A DNA stretch of 64,000 nt from Phocaeicola sartorii JCM 17136 = DSM 21941 (GTDB lineage Bacteria > Bacteroidota > Bacteroidia > Bacteroidales > Bacteroidaceae). The translations under genes were made by a program, and so were the position numbers. The stretch is from NCBI RefSeq assembly GCF_000614185.1, contig NZ_BAKM01000026.1, forward strand, positions 22,091 to 86,090, given 5' to 3'. Below the pieces are notes generated by a model. That model had not been told where the DNA came from, ran no database searches, and saw only the letters and a program-made list of their open reading frames with translations. This document shows, piece after piece, positions 38,216 to 48,692 of the stretch (within the stretch, counting starts at the first letter, position 1; each line of letters opens with the position of its first letter).

Positions 38216-39088
38216 ATGATTAAGAGAATATTATTAACTGTTTATATTGCTATTTTTTATTTGATGCAAGCAGATGCGCAAATCAACTATGGAACCACTG
38301 GCTTGATGAACATGCCCACCGCCGACATGCAGCGTGATAAAACATTTATGTTTGGCGGCAACTGGCTAAATCATCATACTACAGTGCCTCGTTGGTGGTA
38401 TGATACATGGAATTACTATATAAATATGACATTTTTTTCATGGTTGGAAGTCGGATATTTATGTACCGGACATAAAGCTGTACCCATTGATTATGGAAAT
38501 AGTTCGGGCTATTGGGTACCATCTACGTATGGTAAGTTTGTAAATCAAGATCGTTCGTTTCATATCCGTTTTAGAATTTGGAAAGAAGGGTGGTGGAAAT
38601 CGTGGACACCACAAATCGTGATTGGCGGAAATGATGCTATTGGTGGCTCGTGGGATGGAGGCTCTTTGAGCAAACCTTCGGAAAGTATTTATAGCAATGG
38701 CTTTTTGAATCGTTATTATCTTGCTTTAACGAAACATATTGCTTGGCAAAATTGGGGAACTTTGGGAATACATCTCTCTTGGATATATGGGAAGCGTTTT
38801 GATAATGATTTAAATGATTTTGCAGTCGGGGCAGACTTTCATTTCAAAGTGCCGGATAATGATTTTTTTGCTGCTAAATTGTTGAATAGCATACAGCTAA
38901 TGGCGGAGATGATACCTGGATATACTGATGTGACTGATAATCTGTATTTTGATCCGGCAGGACCGAAATATCAAGTAAACGTGGGAGTGACGTATTCGGT
39001 TTGGAGAGAACGTATTAATCTGACAGCAGAATTGAATCGTTGCAAATATCTGTCGGGAGGAATTTGTTTCAGAATCCATTTGAAATGA
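38216..39088 (+). CDS. YjbH-like exopolysaccharide-associated outer-membrane protein
   Basis: A 290-aa protein with a Sec signal peptide ending near residue 22 (ADAQINYG). It then shows YGTTGLMNMPTADM and alternating beta-strands with aromatic girdles typical of an outer-membrane barrel; this matches the YjbH family, which is linked to exopolysaccharide export in other Gram-negatives. It is the last gene of the capsule operon, 11 bases after the GT4 gene and before a terminator. A role at the outer membrane in polymer secretion is likely but unproven in Bacteroidota. Confidence 0.8.
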   Translation: MIKRILLTVYIAIFYLMQADAQINYGTTGLMNMPTADMQRDKTFMFGGNWLNHHTTVPRWWYDTWNYYINMTFFSWLEVGYLCTGHKAVPIDYGNSSGYWVPSTYGKFVNQDRSFHIRFRIWKEGWWKSWTPQIVIGGNDAIGGSWDGGSLSKPSESIYSNGFLNRYYLALTKHIAWQNWGTLGIHLSWIYGKRFDNDLNDFAVGADFHFKVPDNDFFAAKLLNSIQLMAEMIPGYTDVTDNLYFDPAGPKYQVNVGVTYSVWRERINLTAELNRCKYLSGGICFRIHLK

Positions 39089-39125
39089 AAAGAGAACATG
39101 GTGATGTTGGGTCATAGATAAACAG

Positions 39126-39172
39126 AAAAGGACCGTATCCTTACTCAAAAGTAGAGTGGATACGGTTCTTTT
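39126..39172. terminator. Bidirectional terminator after the capsule locus
   Basis: AAAAGGACCGTATCC (39126-39140) pairs with GGATACGGTTCTTTT (39158-39172), 15 bp with one G-U pair and flanking A and T runs. It serves the capsule operon and probably the convergent transglycosylase gene. Confidence 0.8.
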
Positions 39173-39232
39173 TATGGCTGAGGAAAGACGTCAAGTCTCA
39201 GATTAAAAGCTCATTCTCTCTAAAGTTGAGTT

Positions 39233-40231
39233 TTATTCCACTACCCATCTCCTGTCATGCGGCACCGTTTTTTTCGGATCATAAGTCATTCCTTCCTTAG
39301 TCGGGATTTTCAGTACGTAGGTTCTTCCGCTATGATTGGACAAGGATGTTTCCCGCAACCAAGGGTTCATATTCTTTAATAGAGCCAACGTAATTCCTTT
39401 GCTGCGTGCGAAGCGCGCCAGGTCGGCGATCCCTTTCGTCACGGTGATTTCGGTGTAGGGAATGGGAGGATACAAATCTGATGCCCGAAGCCGGAAGCCG
39501 AAAGCGGTGGGATCATTGAACATCTGTTTGGCGGCAAGAATACGGTATACATACCGGGCTGTCTCTTCTACCAGTTGCAGATCCAATGAGTCGTCCACAT
39601 CCTGCTTGGCCAGCTGGCTGGCAATGCGTGCCTGGCCGGCATTGTAAGAGGCGGCTACAGCCACCCAATCCTTATATTTGGCATACGCGTCTTTCAGATA
39701 GCGGCAGGCGGCACGGGTCGCTTTTTCAATGTGATAACGCTCGTCCACATTACTGTTCACTTCCAGCCCGTAATCCCGTCCCGTGCCTTGCATGAATTGC
39801 CATAGTCCGGCAGCTCCGGCAGAGGAGCGTGCGGTGGGATTCATATTGCTTTCTATTACCATCAGGTATTTGAAATCATCGGGGATTCCGTTTTCTTTCA
39901 GTATAGGTTCTACGATAGGGAAATAACGGTTGGCTTTTTTCAGCATTTGCAAGGAAGTGCTGTGCATATAGGTGAATGCCAACAGTTCACGATCCATACG
40001 TTCGTGGCGGTCAAAGCGGCTCAAGTCAATAGTTTTGCCACAGAACTCAATGCTGGCAGGAACTTCGGGACTGCTGTATTTCAATGCCGTAATACCTGGA
40101 TCTTCTCGTATGATAGTGGTATCTTCCTGTTCCGTCTTGGGGGTAGCGCAACTGTTGCTCACTAAGGCGGGCGATGCGACTACAATGCAAAAGGCTGCCA
40201 TGGCAGCCAGATTGATGGTTATTTTTCTCAT
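39233..40231 (-). CDS. Lytic transglycosylase (MltD-like SLT domain)
   Basis: About 332 aa from the ATG at 40231, chosen because AAAGGA lies just upstream; the frame reaches 40252 and would then overlap the AraC gene. The signal is SNSCATP (lipobox-like) after a hydrophobic stretch. The SLT domain has the catalytic Glu in MVIESNMNP, then SSAGAAGLWQFM, ASYNAGQAR and ETARYVYRILAA. The C-terminal part resembles a LysM-like segment (RTYVLKIPTKEGM). It cleaves peptidoglycan glycan strands in the periplasm or outer membrane. Confidence 0.9.
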   Translation of the reverse strand: MRKITINLAAMAAFCIVVASPALVSNSCATPKTEQEDTTIIREDPGITALKYSSPEVPASIEFCGKTIDLSRFDRHERMDRELLAFTYMHSTSLQMLKKANRYFPIVEPILKENGIPDDFKYLMVIESNMNPTARSSAGAAGLWQFMQGTGRDYGLEVNSNVDERYHIEKATRAACRYLKDAYAKYKDWVAVAASYNAGQARIASQLAKQDVDDSLDLQLVEETARYVYRILAAKQMFNDPTAFGFRLRASDLYPPIPYTEITVTKGIADLARFARSKGITLALLKNMNPWLRETSLSNHSGRTYVLKIPTKEGMTYDPKKTVPHDRRWVVE

Positions 40232-40238
40232 TTTTCCT

Positions 40239-41159
40239 TTATTCGTTTTCATTTTCTTTTTCTTTTCCGCCCCGCCCGAAGTTACGATATTCGGTAGGGG
40301 TGAAATTGGTGCGCTTTTTAAATACCGAGAAAAAGTGTTCGGTAGAGGTATAATTCAATTCATAACAGATCTCTTTCACTGACATGGAACTTTCAATCAA
40401 CAGTTGCTTCGCTTTACGTAGTTTCAACTCTTGGAAATACTTGGCGGGCGCATAACCTGTGTATTCCTTGAACACTTTGCGGAACCAGGAATAACTGATT
40501 CCCAGTTTCATGGCCAGTTCTTCCGGATCTATATCCTTGTACACATTCTCGTGCATGATAATTTTGGCACTTTCTATTTTTTGTGCCGCATTGTCCACTT
40601 CATAGCGTTTGTTCTGTGAGATGGCGAGTACGGCTCCCATAATGTGTAAAACAATGCCGGACAAATATTGTTGCGCCGCTGTCTTGTCGGCTTCCGCCAC
40701 TTCCAGTGCGCGGGCGAAAAGACTGGCCAGTTCTTCATTGATGCCGATATCCAGAATCTGGCTTTCTTTTGAGATGAAGCTGTTCTTTACCAGATTGTCT
40801 ATGATCGGTCCCTCGAAACCGATGTAATATTCGTTCCATCCTGTCTTTTGCAGCGGCGCGTAGGTATGCCATTGTCCGGGAAACAGGAAAAGTATCTGTC
40901 CTTTGGATATGTCGGTAGGCGGAGTTGTGTCGCTGGCGAAAGTTCCTCGTCCTTTAGTGATATATACCAGCTGATATTCATGCAGCACACGTCCTTTCTG
41001 GGCCGTGAAATAATAGGCTTCCGGATGGTTGCGTGGCGGATAAACGCTTCCGGCCTTGATGGCCTGGAATCCGACGGTGGTCACCGACAAGCCGAAACGC
41101 TTGTCGCGTTCATTGACAATTAGATATTTAAAATCAGCGCCTTGGTCGTTGTAATGCAT
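40239..41159 (-). CDS. AraC-family transcriptional regulator
   Basis: A 306-aa regulator. The N-terminal cupin-like domain (about 40-160; YQLVYITKGRGTF, LFPGQWHTYAP) probably binds a small ligand. The C-terminal part has two helix-turn-helix units (PEELAMKLGISYSWFRKVFKEYTG and VKEICYELNYTSTEHFFSVFKK). The gene is divergent from the HTCS gene and lies 7 bases before the transglycosylase start, so they may share a transcript. Its target is unknown; the divergent PUL is possible. Confidence 0.9.
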   Translation of the reverse strand: MHYNDQGADFKYLIVNERDKRFGLSVTTVGFQAIKAGSVYPPRNHPEAYYFTAQKGRVLHEYQLVYITKGRGTFASDTTPPTDISKGQILFLFPGQWHTYAPLQKTGWNEYYIGFEGPIIDNLVKNSFISKESQILDIGINEELASLFARALEVAEADKTAAQQYLSGIVLHIMGAVLAISQNKRYEVDNAAQKIESAKIIMHENVYKDIDPEELAMKLGISYSWFRKVFKEYTGYAPAKYFQELKLRKAKQLLIESSMSVKEICYELNYTSTEHFFSVFKKRTNFTPTEYRNFGRGGKEKENENE

Positions 41160-41258
41160 GTTTCTCTGTTTTTAAAATTAGGTCACACTTATCGGCAAAT
41201 ATACAATTTTTTATCTTAACTGCCTCTAACCTTCTTATGCTAAGTGTTTCCGGAAGCA

Positions 41259-41266
41259 TAATTTTG
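41259..41266 (+). promoter_or_regulatory. -7 box for the HTCS gene
   Basis: TAATTTTG fits TAnnTTTG within the 150-base gap between the divergent AraC and HTCS genes. The -33 box is not clear. Confidence 0.4.
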
Positions 41267-41370
41267 CTGTCTATGTATGCATACGAGGGAAATTTGGAAC
41301 AAATCTTATGGAATATTTGCGTAAAATGCTTTTTTTTGCGAATATTGCATCAAATCTTAAAGTTGAATCT

Positions 41371-44300
41371 ATGCATTTTGCACACCGTTACTGTGAATAT
41401 ATTCTTGGAGTAATATATCTTTTTTGTTTTCCTGTTTTGCTTTTGGCTGATAATAAGGTTGATACTTATCATTTTAAATCTATTTCCACTTCGGTGAACT
41501 TTCCTACCAATGAGGTCAGGAAATTATTTCAGGATAGCCAAGGGTATATATGGATCTCGACTTACAATGGTCTTTTGCGCTATGATGGTTATTCTATCGT
41601 TGTATATAAACCCGATGGAGTGAATCATGGGCGTTCCATTGACAGTTTTGTGAATATGGTGACCGAAGACAAGGATAATAATTTGTGGATAGGTACGCAC
41701 AATGGATTGTACGTGTTGCATAAAGAAACGGATAAGATAGAGAAAATAATCAGCCCTTTGTTACAGGTAAGCAATGTGGAAAGTCTTCTTTATGCAAGTA
41801 ACGGGGACTTATGGGTGGGAAGCAACAAAGGCTTGTTTCGTAGGAAAGCCGGCAGCCGTACTTTTGATTGTGAAAAAAATATGGATATAAAGTCTATTGT
41901 CGAAGATCGGAAAGGACAAATATGGATTGGCGCTTGGGATCAGGGGTTGCTGCGCTATAATCCTCAGGAGGAGTCGTATTATACTTATGACGGGATTAAC
42001 CCTGGTAATTCGGCACATGTCATATTTCAAGATGAAACCGGGAATATTTGGATCGGTACCTGGCGGTATGGACTGGTGAAACTTATTAATCCATACGATC
42101 CGGAACATTTTTCGTTTAAAACATTCCAGAACATCAAAGGGAATCCCCGCTCTTTGCTGGATAATATCATCTATACCATCGCTCAGGACAGGAATTCCGG
42201 AAAACTCTGGATTGGTTCGCGCAGTGGGGTCAGTATCTTGGAAGATGAATCGGGAGACGGGACTTTTACCAATATTATTCCGGGCAACCTTCAGGGGGAT
42301 TTACCTTTTAATGAGGTGAACTCTCTGCTGTGCGGTAAAGACGGGCTGATGTGGCTGGGAATGCTGGGGGGAGGTGTTTGTACTGTAAATACAAATAAGT
42401 TCCGGTTTAATTATGATCCTTTGGAGGCATTGCGCGAACATTGCCCCACCAGTTCGGTCCGTAGTGTGTATCAGGAGGAGAATGGAAATCTGTGGATGGG
42501 AATCATGGGATTCGGCTTGGTCTTTTATGATATGGAACAACAAACCATTGTCCCTTATCGCTCTCATCCTGTATTGAAGAATATGGGATATACATCGACA
42601 GTGAATGATATTATTTATCGTAAGAGGACGGATGAATTGTGCTTTGCCACTTGGGATGACGGTGTGTGGTTCTATGATGTCAAAGCCGGAAAAGTGCACG
42701 TGTTGAATACGGATACCAATCCGGAACTGAGTGATATCTGCATTTATTCTTTATTGGAGGATTCGAAAGGGAATCTCTGGTTGGGTACTCGTTCGGGAGT
42801 GTTCATGTTGGATACGGAACATAAACTCCATTCTTTAAATGAACTGGTGACTTTGACAAATCAGGCGCTGCCCCAGATCTCAATTTTTAAAATGGCGGAG
42901 GACCGGGATGGCTTTATCTGGATAGCGACTAGCAATGAGGGGGTATGGCGGGTGGATACATCCGGAGAAATATATAAAGTCAAGTTTTATACGCCTTCGG
43001 ACGGTGCGTTGTCTACTATCGGGGCCATGAGTGTTTGTGTGGATGGGTACAACAGGGTATGGGTGGGTTCGAATGGCAACGGACTCGATTTGTATGACCG
43101 GAAGAATGACCGTTTTGTCTCGATCTTGAATGATTATTTCCGGAATGGAGATGTTGTTCTCAGTATGCTGGAGGATGATGAGCATACGTTGTGGCTTACT
43201 ACCAATGCGGAAATGTATCACATTGATATACCTTTGGACGGTTCTGCACCGAAAATACATACCTATACAGTAGATGATGGTTTGCAAGACCATATATTTA
43301 ATCGGAATTCTTGTTTCAAAGGGGCGGGTGGCAAACTTTTTTTCGGGGGATTCCGTGGACTGAACAGTTTCTATCCCGATAAGATTGTCCAGGACACTGC
43401 TTATTCTCCGGTAGTGATTACAGATATAAAGATACATAATGTTTCGGTGCGCATGTTGCCTCTTCCTGCCAAAGAGGGTATTACCGCAAACAAGGCCATT
43501 GATTTTATTGATGAAATTGTATTAGGATATCAAGAGAATAATTTCAGCCTTGATTTTTCGATTTTAAACTATATCAATCCCAAGTTGAACCGCTACTTGT
43601 ATCGGTTGAAAGGATATGATAAGGAATGGTTGTCCGTTGAGGCGGGACGTAGGTTTGCTTATTATAACAATCTTCCGGCAGGTACTTATACCTTTTGTGT
43701 AAAGGGAGCCAACCAGAACGGAATTTGGTCTCCGGATATGAAATGCCTGCGTATAACTATTCTTCCACCGCCTTGGTTGTCGTGGTGGGCCTACTGTTTG
43801 TATGGTTTATTGGTCATTTCACTGGTATGGTATACTTATCGGATTGTTAGAAACCGTATTCGGATGAGGCAAGCCATAGAGATGGGTAAGATAGAACGGC
43901 AGAAAATGGAGGAGATCAATCATGCCAAATTACAGTTCTTTACCAATATCACTCATGAGTTGCTGACTCCGCTTTCTATTATCTCGGCTTCGGTGGACGA
44001 ACTGAAGCAAGAAATACCTGCCGGTTCGCAGGTTTGCTCTGTGATTGCCGATAACACAGTGCGGCTAATTCGGCTGATTCAGCAAATACTGGAGTTTAGA
44101 AAAGTGGAGAACGGCAAATTGCGGCTGAAAGTTTCGCATGGAAATGTCAGTCTGTTTTTAAAGAAATCGGTATCGGCATTCGCTCCTCTGGTCAAGAAGC
44201 AGAAGCTGTCCATACAGTTTGATCTGTTTGAGGAATATTCGGGATATTTTGATGTGGACAAACTGGATAAAGTGTTGTACAATCTGCTTTCCAATGCCGC

Positions 44301-45468
44301 TAAATACACTCCCGAAGGAGGAACCATTGTAGTGTCACAGACTTATGATGCGGAGAGGGAACGTTTTAAATTGAGTGTGAATAATCCCGGCGAGTTGATT
44401 TCAAAAGAGAAGTTGGATCACATGTTCGAGCGGTTCTATGAAGGGGAGTATCGTAAATTCCATACCATAGGAACAGGCATCGGTTTGTCGCTGACTAAAG
44501 ACTTGGTATTATTGCATCACGGAACGATACAAGTGTTTAGTGACAAGGAAGAGGGAAATACTTTTGTCGTTGAAATTCCTATAGGACGTGAGGCTTTTGA
44601 CGAGAACGAGATAGATGAGAATACCGAGAATGTGGCTTATGCTATTCTGTCGGCAGATGAAATGGAGTATACATCGGAGGCCGATGTTCCGGAAGAGGAA
44701 CCGGCTGCATCGACTATTCTGCTGGTGGAGGACAACGAGGAACTGTTGGCTTTAATGGTTCGGCTGTTGCATGGCAAATACCATATTCTGAAAGCTGTTA
44801 ATGGAATGGAGGCTTTGGATATCCTGGCAAAGGAGGAGGTGGACTTGATTGTTTCCGATGTCATGATGCCCGAAATGGACGGCATGGAATTGTGCCGCAA
44901 GGTGAAGACTCAATTTGAAACCTGCCATATTCCATTGATTTTGTTGACTGCCAAGACTAGTGATGAAGACCGCGTGGAAGGATATGAGTCGGGAGCCGAC
45001 GGTTATATCTGCAAACCGCTCCGCCTCTCTGTCTTGTTCGCCAAGATAGACAACTTGTTGAAACGGCGTAAACGTATGGGAGTGGATTTCCGCAAGCAGT
45101 TGGTCTTTGAGGCAAAAGAATTAAACTACACCTCGATGGACGAAGCTTTCATTCAGAAAGCGGTGAACTGTGTGAATGCCCATCTGGGTGATTGTGATTT
45201 TGAACATGCACAATTTATAACGGAGATGGGTATGGCGCGCACCACATTGGCGGATAAACTGAAACTGCTGACCGGACTTACTCCTTCTGCATTTATCGGT
45301 AATGTCCGTTTGCAGGCGGCTTGCCGGTTGATAGACGAGAAAAAGAAAATACGTATAGCCGATCTGGCGTATGCCGTAGGGTTCAATGATCCTAAATATT
45401 TCAGTTCCTGTTTTAAGAAAAAGTTCGGACTTTCTCCTACAGAGTATATGATGAGGTATGATGGCTGA
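41371..45468 (+). CDS. Hybrid two-component system regulator (HTCS)
   Basis: A single-chain sensor-regulator of about 1365 aa. The frame reaches 41308, but the ATG at 41371 places a signal peptide at the start (LGVIYLFCFPVLLLADNK). The periplasmic sensor is built of repeated two-bladed-propeller units (DSQGYIWIST, NLWIGTHNGL and others) and a Y_Y_Y domain. Next come a membrane helix (coded about 43770-43840) and a histidine kinase with phospho-acceptor His in THELLTPLS (43954-43956). The HATPase has NLLSNAAKYT, the receiver Asp lies in SDVMMPEMDG (44857-44859), and an AraC-type DNA-binding domain ends the protein. It senses a glycan fragment and should switch on the SusC/SusD genes that follow. 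Confidence 0.96.
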   Translation: MHFAHRYCEYILGVIYLFCFPVLLLADNKVDTYHFKSISTSVNFPTNEVRKLFQDSQGYIWISTYNGLLRYDGYSIVVYKPDGVNHGRSIDSFVNMVTEDKDNNLWIGTHNGLYVLHKETDKIEKIISPLLQVSNVESLLYASNGDLWVGSNKGLFRRKAGSRTFDCEKNMDIKSIVEDRKGQIWIGAWDQGLLRYNPQEESYYTYDGINPGNSAHVIFQDETGNIWIGTWRYGLVKLINPYDPEHFSFKTFQNIKGNPRSLLDNIIYTIAQDRNSGKLWIGSRSGVSILEDESGDGTFTNIIPGNLQGDLPFNEVNSLLCGKDGLMWLGMLGGGVCTVNTNKFRFNYDPLEALREHCPTSSVRSVYQEENGNLWMGIMGFGLVFYDMEQQTIVPYRSHPVLKNMGYTSTVNDIIYRKRTDELCFATWDDGVWFYDVKAGKVHVLNTDTNPELSDICIYSLLEDSKGNLWLGTRSGVFMLDTEHKLHSLNELVTLTNQALPQISIFKMAEDRDGFIWIATSNEGVWRVDTSGEIYKVKFYTPSDGALSTIGAMSVCVDGYNRVWVGSNGNGLDLYDRKNDRFVSILNDYFRNGDVVLSMLEDDEHTLWLTTNAEMYHIDIPLDGSAPKIHTYTVDDGLQDHIFNRNSCFKGAGGKLFFGGFRGLNSFYPDKIVQDTAYSPVVITDIKIHNVSVRMLPLPAKEGITANKAIDFIDEIVLGYQENNFSLDFSILNYINPKLNRYLYRLKGYDKEWLSVEAGRRFAYYNNLPAGTYTFCVKGANQNGIWSPDMKCLRITILPPPWLSWWAYCLYGLLVISLVWYTYRIVRNRIRMRQAIEMGKIERQKMEEINHAKLQFFTNITHELLTPLSIISASVDELKQEIPAGSQVCSVIADNTVRLIRLIQQILEFRKVENGKLRLKVSHGNVSLFLKKSVSAFAPLVKKQKLSIQFDLFEEYSGYFDVDKLDKVLYNLLSNAAKYTPEGGTIVVSQTYDAERERFKLSVNNPGELISKEKLDHMFERFYEGEYRKFHTIGTGIGLSLTKDLVLLHHGTIQVFSDKEEGNTFVVEIPIGREAFDENEIDENTENVAYAILSADEMEYTSEADVPEEEPAASTILLVEDNEELLALMVRLLHGKYHILKAVNGMEALDILAKEEVDLIVSDVMMPEMDGMELCRKVKTQFETCHIPLILLTAKTSDEDRVEGYESGADGYICKPLRLSVLFAKIDNLLKRRKRMGVDFRKQLVFEAKELNYTSMDEAFIQKAVNCVNAHLGDCDFEHAQFITEMGMARTTLADKLKLLTGLTPSAFIGNVRLQAACRLIDEKKKIRIADLAYAVGFNDPKYFSSCFKKKFGLSPTEYMMRYDG

Positions 45469-45548
45469 TTATTACCGGAAATAGGCTCTATAGGGAATAA
45501 ACACCCCTTTTTCGGTAATAATTCTCCCTGTTTCTTTTCTGTTCCTCC

Positions 45549-45556
45549 TACTTTTG
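45549..45556 (+). promoter_or_regulatory. -7 box for the second susC
   Basis: TACTTTTG fits TAnnTTTG and lies 54 bases before the SusC ATG. The -33 box is weak, as expected for an HTCS-activated promoter. Confidence 0.45.
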
Positions 45557-45609
45557 CTGGCAAATAAAACGAATTATCTTTATTTGTTAGACCTTTAAAG
45601 AAAAGTATT

Positions 45610-48600
45610 ATGAACATGAAAACTCTGACAGGAACCAGCGCATTCCGGGTATTGAGCCTATTGCTGTGTTTCTGCTTCTTCATCCCTGCGATGAATGCGA
45701 GCGCTTCCAGTCTGCAAGCAGACAAGTTTAAAGTTTCCGGTATTGTAAAAGATGCCACAGGCGAGTCGGTTATCGGTGCCAGTGTGGTCGAAAAAGGAAC
45801 CACCAATGGAACGGTTACTGATCTGGATGGAAATTTCAATCTCTTGGTGACTTCTAATTCTACTATCGTTATTTCTTTTATCGGGTATTCCGATCAGGAA
45901 TTTCGTATTTCGAAAGACAATACGGTACTGAATGTCAATCTGAAGGAAGATACGGAAATGATTGACGAAGTGGTAGTGGTCGGCTATGGCGTACAGAAGA
46001 AGGAAAACCTGACGGGTTCTGTAGCTGCTGTAAATTTCAAGGATGTGGCTTCTATGCCGGTAGCGAATACTGCCAATATGCTTCAGGGACGTTTGCCGGG
46101 TGTGATGTTGACTAACAATGGTGCCCAGGCGGGGCATGACAGTCCTGAAATCCGCATCCGTGGTGTGGGAACTTTTGAACACAATGATCCGATGGTTCTG
46201 ATAGATGGAGTGGAAAGCTCGGTGAGCCAGATCGCGGAGATCCCTGCTGACGATATTGAAAGTGTTTCTGTATTGAAGGATGCGGCTTCGGCTTCTATCT
46301 ATGGTGTACGTGCCGCTAACGGTGTTATTCTGGTGACTACCAAGCGGGGTGGTGAGCAGAAACCTGCTATTACGTATTCCGGTAGTATCGCTTTGCAGGA
46401 AGCTACCGTGTTGCCCGATTATGTGAACTCTTATGAATGGGCGAAGATGTATAATGAATGCTGGCCTTCCAAGGCATATACGGATGATATGTTGCAAAAA
46501 TTACAGAACGGATCAGATCCTGATCACTTCGCTAATACCAACTGGGCGAAGGAAATGTTTCGTACGGCAGCCATGCACCAACACCATTTGTCTGTGAACG
46601 GTGGTAGTAAAGCGGTACATTACATGATTTCCACTCAATATTTCCGGCAGGATGGTATCTTGCGCGAAACAGCCAATCAACGTTTCAATTTCCGTTCCAA
46701 TCTGGATGCACAACTGGGTATTGTAAAATTGGGCTTGAATCTTTCGGGAAGCCGTCAGAATATTGATGAGCCTACCACCAGCGTTACCGGTGAAGGTTTG
46801 ATGCGTTACCTCACTTGGTTTACCCGTCCTACTGTTCCGGTGCATTACTCCAATGGACATTACGGATTCCTGGATGGAAATCCCAACATTTCCCAATCCG
46901 TGTTCAAAAACCCGATTGAAGCTTTGAATATGGGATACAAGGATAACAAGCATTATCGTTTTGATGGTAAGTTCTTTGGTGAGATTGATCTTATGAAAGG
47001 ATTGAAATTCCGTTCAAGCCTGGCTTATAAATACTATATGAATGATGTGACTACTTTCAATCCGAAGAATAACATAAGATATGATGCGGAAGGAAATGCG
47101 CTGACCACAGTCGGCACCAATAAACTGACAGACTATCATTATCTGGAAACAACTTATATCAATGAGAATATCCTGACCTATGACTTCTCTGTAGGAAACC
47201 ATTCGTTCAATCTGCTGGCTGGTCATTCTATCCAGGCTACCCGTTGGGACAAGAATGAGGCGTCCAAGCAAGGATTTGCTACCGATAATATTTATGAGAT
47301 GGATGGAGGCACGATGAATGACCATGTATCCGGATCAGCGGAGGAAAGTTCCTTGCAGTCATTCTTCGGACGTCTGAATTATAATTACGGAGGTCGTTAT
47401 CTGCTGGAAATGAATGTCCGTCATGATGGTTCGTCACGTATGCCCAAAGCACATCGTTATGCCACTTTCCCGTCATTCTCGGGTGCATGGATCATGACGA
47501 ATGAAAAATTTATGGAAAATGTGAAGTTCCTCCACTCGTTGAAATTGCGTGGCAGCTGGGGTAAATTGGGAAACCAGGAAATAGGTAATTATGCTTATGC
47601 TGCTACATTGGCGGCTAGTGGCAGTTACTATTTCGGCGATAACAAGCAGATTGGTATGAAGACCACCAAGATTCCTAATGAAAACATTAAATGGGAAACC
47701 ACCACAATTACGGACTTTGGTTTTGATGCTGCGTTCTGGGGTGGAAAGATTAATGTTACTTTCGACTGGTATGAGAAAAACACCTCGGATATCTTGATGA
47801 AACTGGCTATGCCGGGTATCTTCCTGGGTTCATTGAGCGCTCCTTATCAGAATGCGGGAAAAGTCCGTAACCGTGGTTGGGAATTGGCGGCTAACTATTT
47901 CGATCAGAAAGGTGACTGGGCATGGCAGGCAGGCTTCTCACTTTCAGGTGTGAAGAATGAGATTACCGATATGAAAGGGGTGGAAGATATCGGTAATAAT
48001 ACGATTAATCGTGAAGGCGAAGCTATCGGTTCTTATTATGGATTGAAAGCTGTCGGTATCTATCGTACTCAGGCGGATCTGGATCGTGTGAATGTGAACG
48101 GACAGAAGATCCTGCAAAATAATCAGGAGCCGCAATTGGGTGATATCATGTATGAGGATATAGATAATAATGGCAACATCAATGATGCCGACCGTACTAT
48201 TATCGGAAATCCGTTCCCTAAATTGCAGTATTCTTTTAACTTGGGATTCTCTTATAAAGATTTTGATGTTAATACATTCTGGCAGGGTATTGCAGGGGTC
48301 TATCGTTATAATTGGGATGAGACCACTATTTCCAATGGTGGAAACAAGACTAGCCGCTGGCTGGACAGATGGTCTGAAAGTAACCCGAATGGAAGTATGC
48401 CTCGTTTGGGAGGTACCATTAATAATAACTATTCTTCATTTTGGTTGACAAAAGGCGATTATTTGCGTCTGAAGAATTTGGAAATCGGATATACTTTCAG
48501 ACAAAGAGAGTTTTTGACCAAGCTGGGTGTTCAGAGTGTCAGACTTTATTTGGCAGGAACTAATTTGCTAACTTTCACTCCCTTGGATGATTATGATCCA

Positions 48601-48681
48601 GAAAAGTTGAGCACAGATTCCCGTAATGATGTGCATCCCAATACAAGAACTTATTCATTTGGTGTTAACGTTAAATTTTAA
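45610..48681 (+). CDS. SusC-like TonB-dependent outer-membrane transporter
   Basis: A 1023-aa SusC homologue. The signal peptide ends about residue 32; a carboxypeptidase-regulatory-like domain follows (VSGIVKDATGESVIGASV). The TonB-box region is MIDEVVVVGYG, and the plug contains LKDAASASIYGVRAANG. The beta-barrel ends in VNVKF. No STN domain is present, which agrees with control by the HTCS upstream rather than by a sigma/anti-sigma pair. SusD follows after 11 bases. Confidence 0.96.
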   Translation: MNMKTLTGTSAFRVLSLLLCFCFFIPAMNASASSLQADKFKVSGIVKDATGESVIGASVVEKGTTNGTVTDLDGNFNLLVTSNSTIVISFIGYSDQEFRISKDNTVLNVNLKEDTEMIDEVVVVGYGVQKKENLTGSVAAVNFKDVASMPVANTANMLQGRLPGVMLTNNGAQAGHDSPEIRIRGVGTFEHNDPMVLIDGVESSVSQIAEIPADDIESVSVLKDAASASIYGVRAANGVILVTTKRGGEQKPAITYSGSIALQEATVLPDYVNSYEWAKMYNECWPSKAYTDDMLQKLQNGSDPDHFANTNWAKEMFRTAAMHQHHLSVNGGSKAVHYMISTQYFRQDGILRETANQRFNFRSNLDAQLGIVKLGLNLSGSRQNIDEPTTSVTGEGLMRYLTWFTRPTVPVHYSNGHYGFLDGNPNISQSVFKNPIEALNMGYKDNKHYRFDGKFFGEIDLMKGLKFRSSLAYKYYMNDVTTFNPKNNIRYDAEGNALTTVGTNKLTDYHYLETTYINENILTYDFSVGNHSFNLLAGHSIQATRWDKNEASKQGFATDNIYEMDGGTMNDHVSGSAEESSLQSFFGRLNYNYGGRYLLEMNVRHDGSSRMPKAHRYATFPSFSGAWIMTNEKFMENVKFLHSLKLRGSWGKLGNQEIGNYAYAATLAASGSYYFGDNKQIGMKTTKIPNENIKWETTTITDFGFDAAFWGGKINVTFDWYEKNTSDILMKLAMPGIFLGSLSAPYQNAGKVRNRGWELAANYFDQKGDWAWQAGFSLSGVKNEITDMKGVEDIGNNTINREGEAIGSYYGLKAVGIYRTQADLDRVNVNGQKILQNNQEPQLGDIMYEDIDNNGNINDADRTIIGNPFPKLQYSFNLGFSYKDFDVNTFWQGIAGVYRYNWDETTISNGGNKTSRWLDRWSESNPNGSMPRLGGTINNNYSSFWLTKGDYLRLKNLEIGYTFRQREFLTKLGVQSVRLYLAGTNLLTFTPLDDYDPEKLSTDSRNDVHPNTRTYSFGVNVKF

Positions 48682-48692
48682 AAGCAACAACT

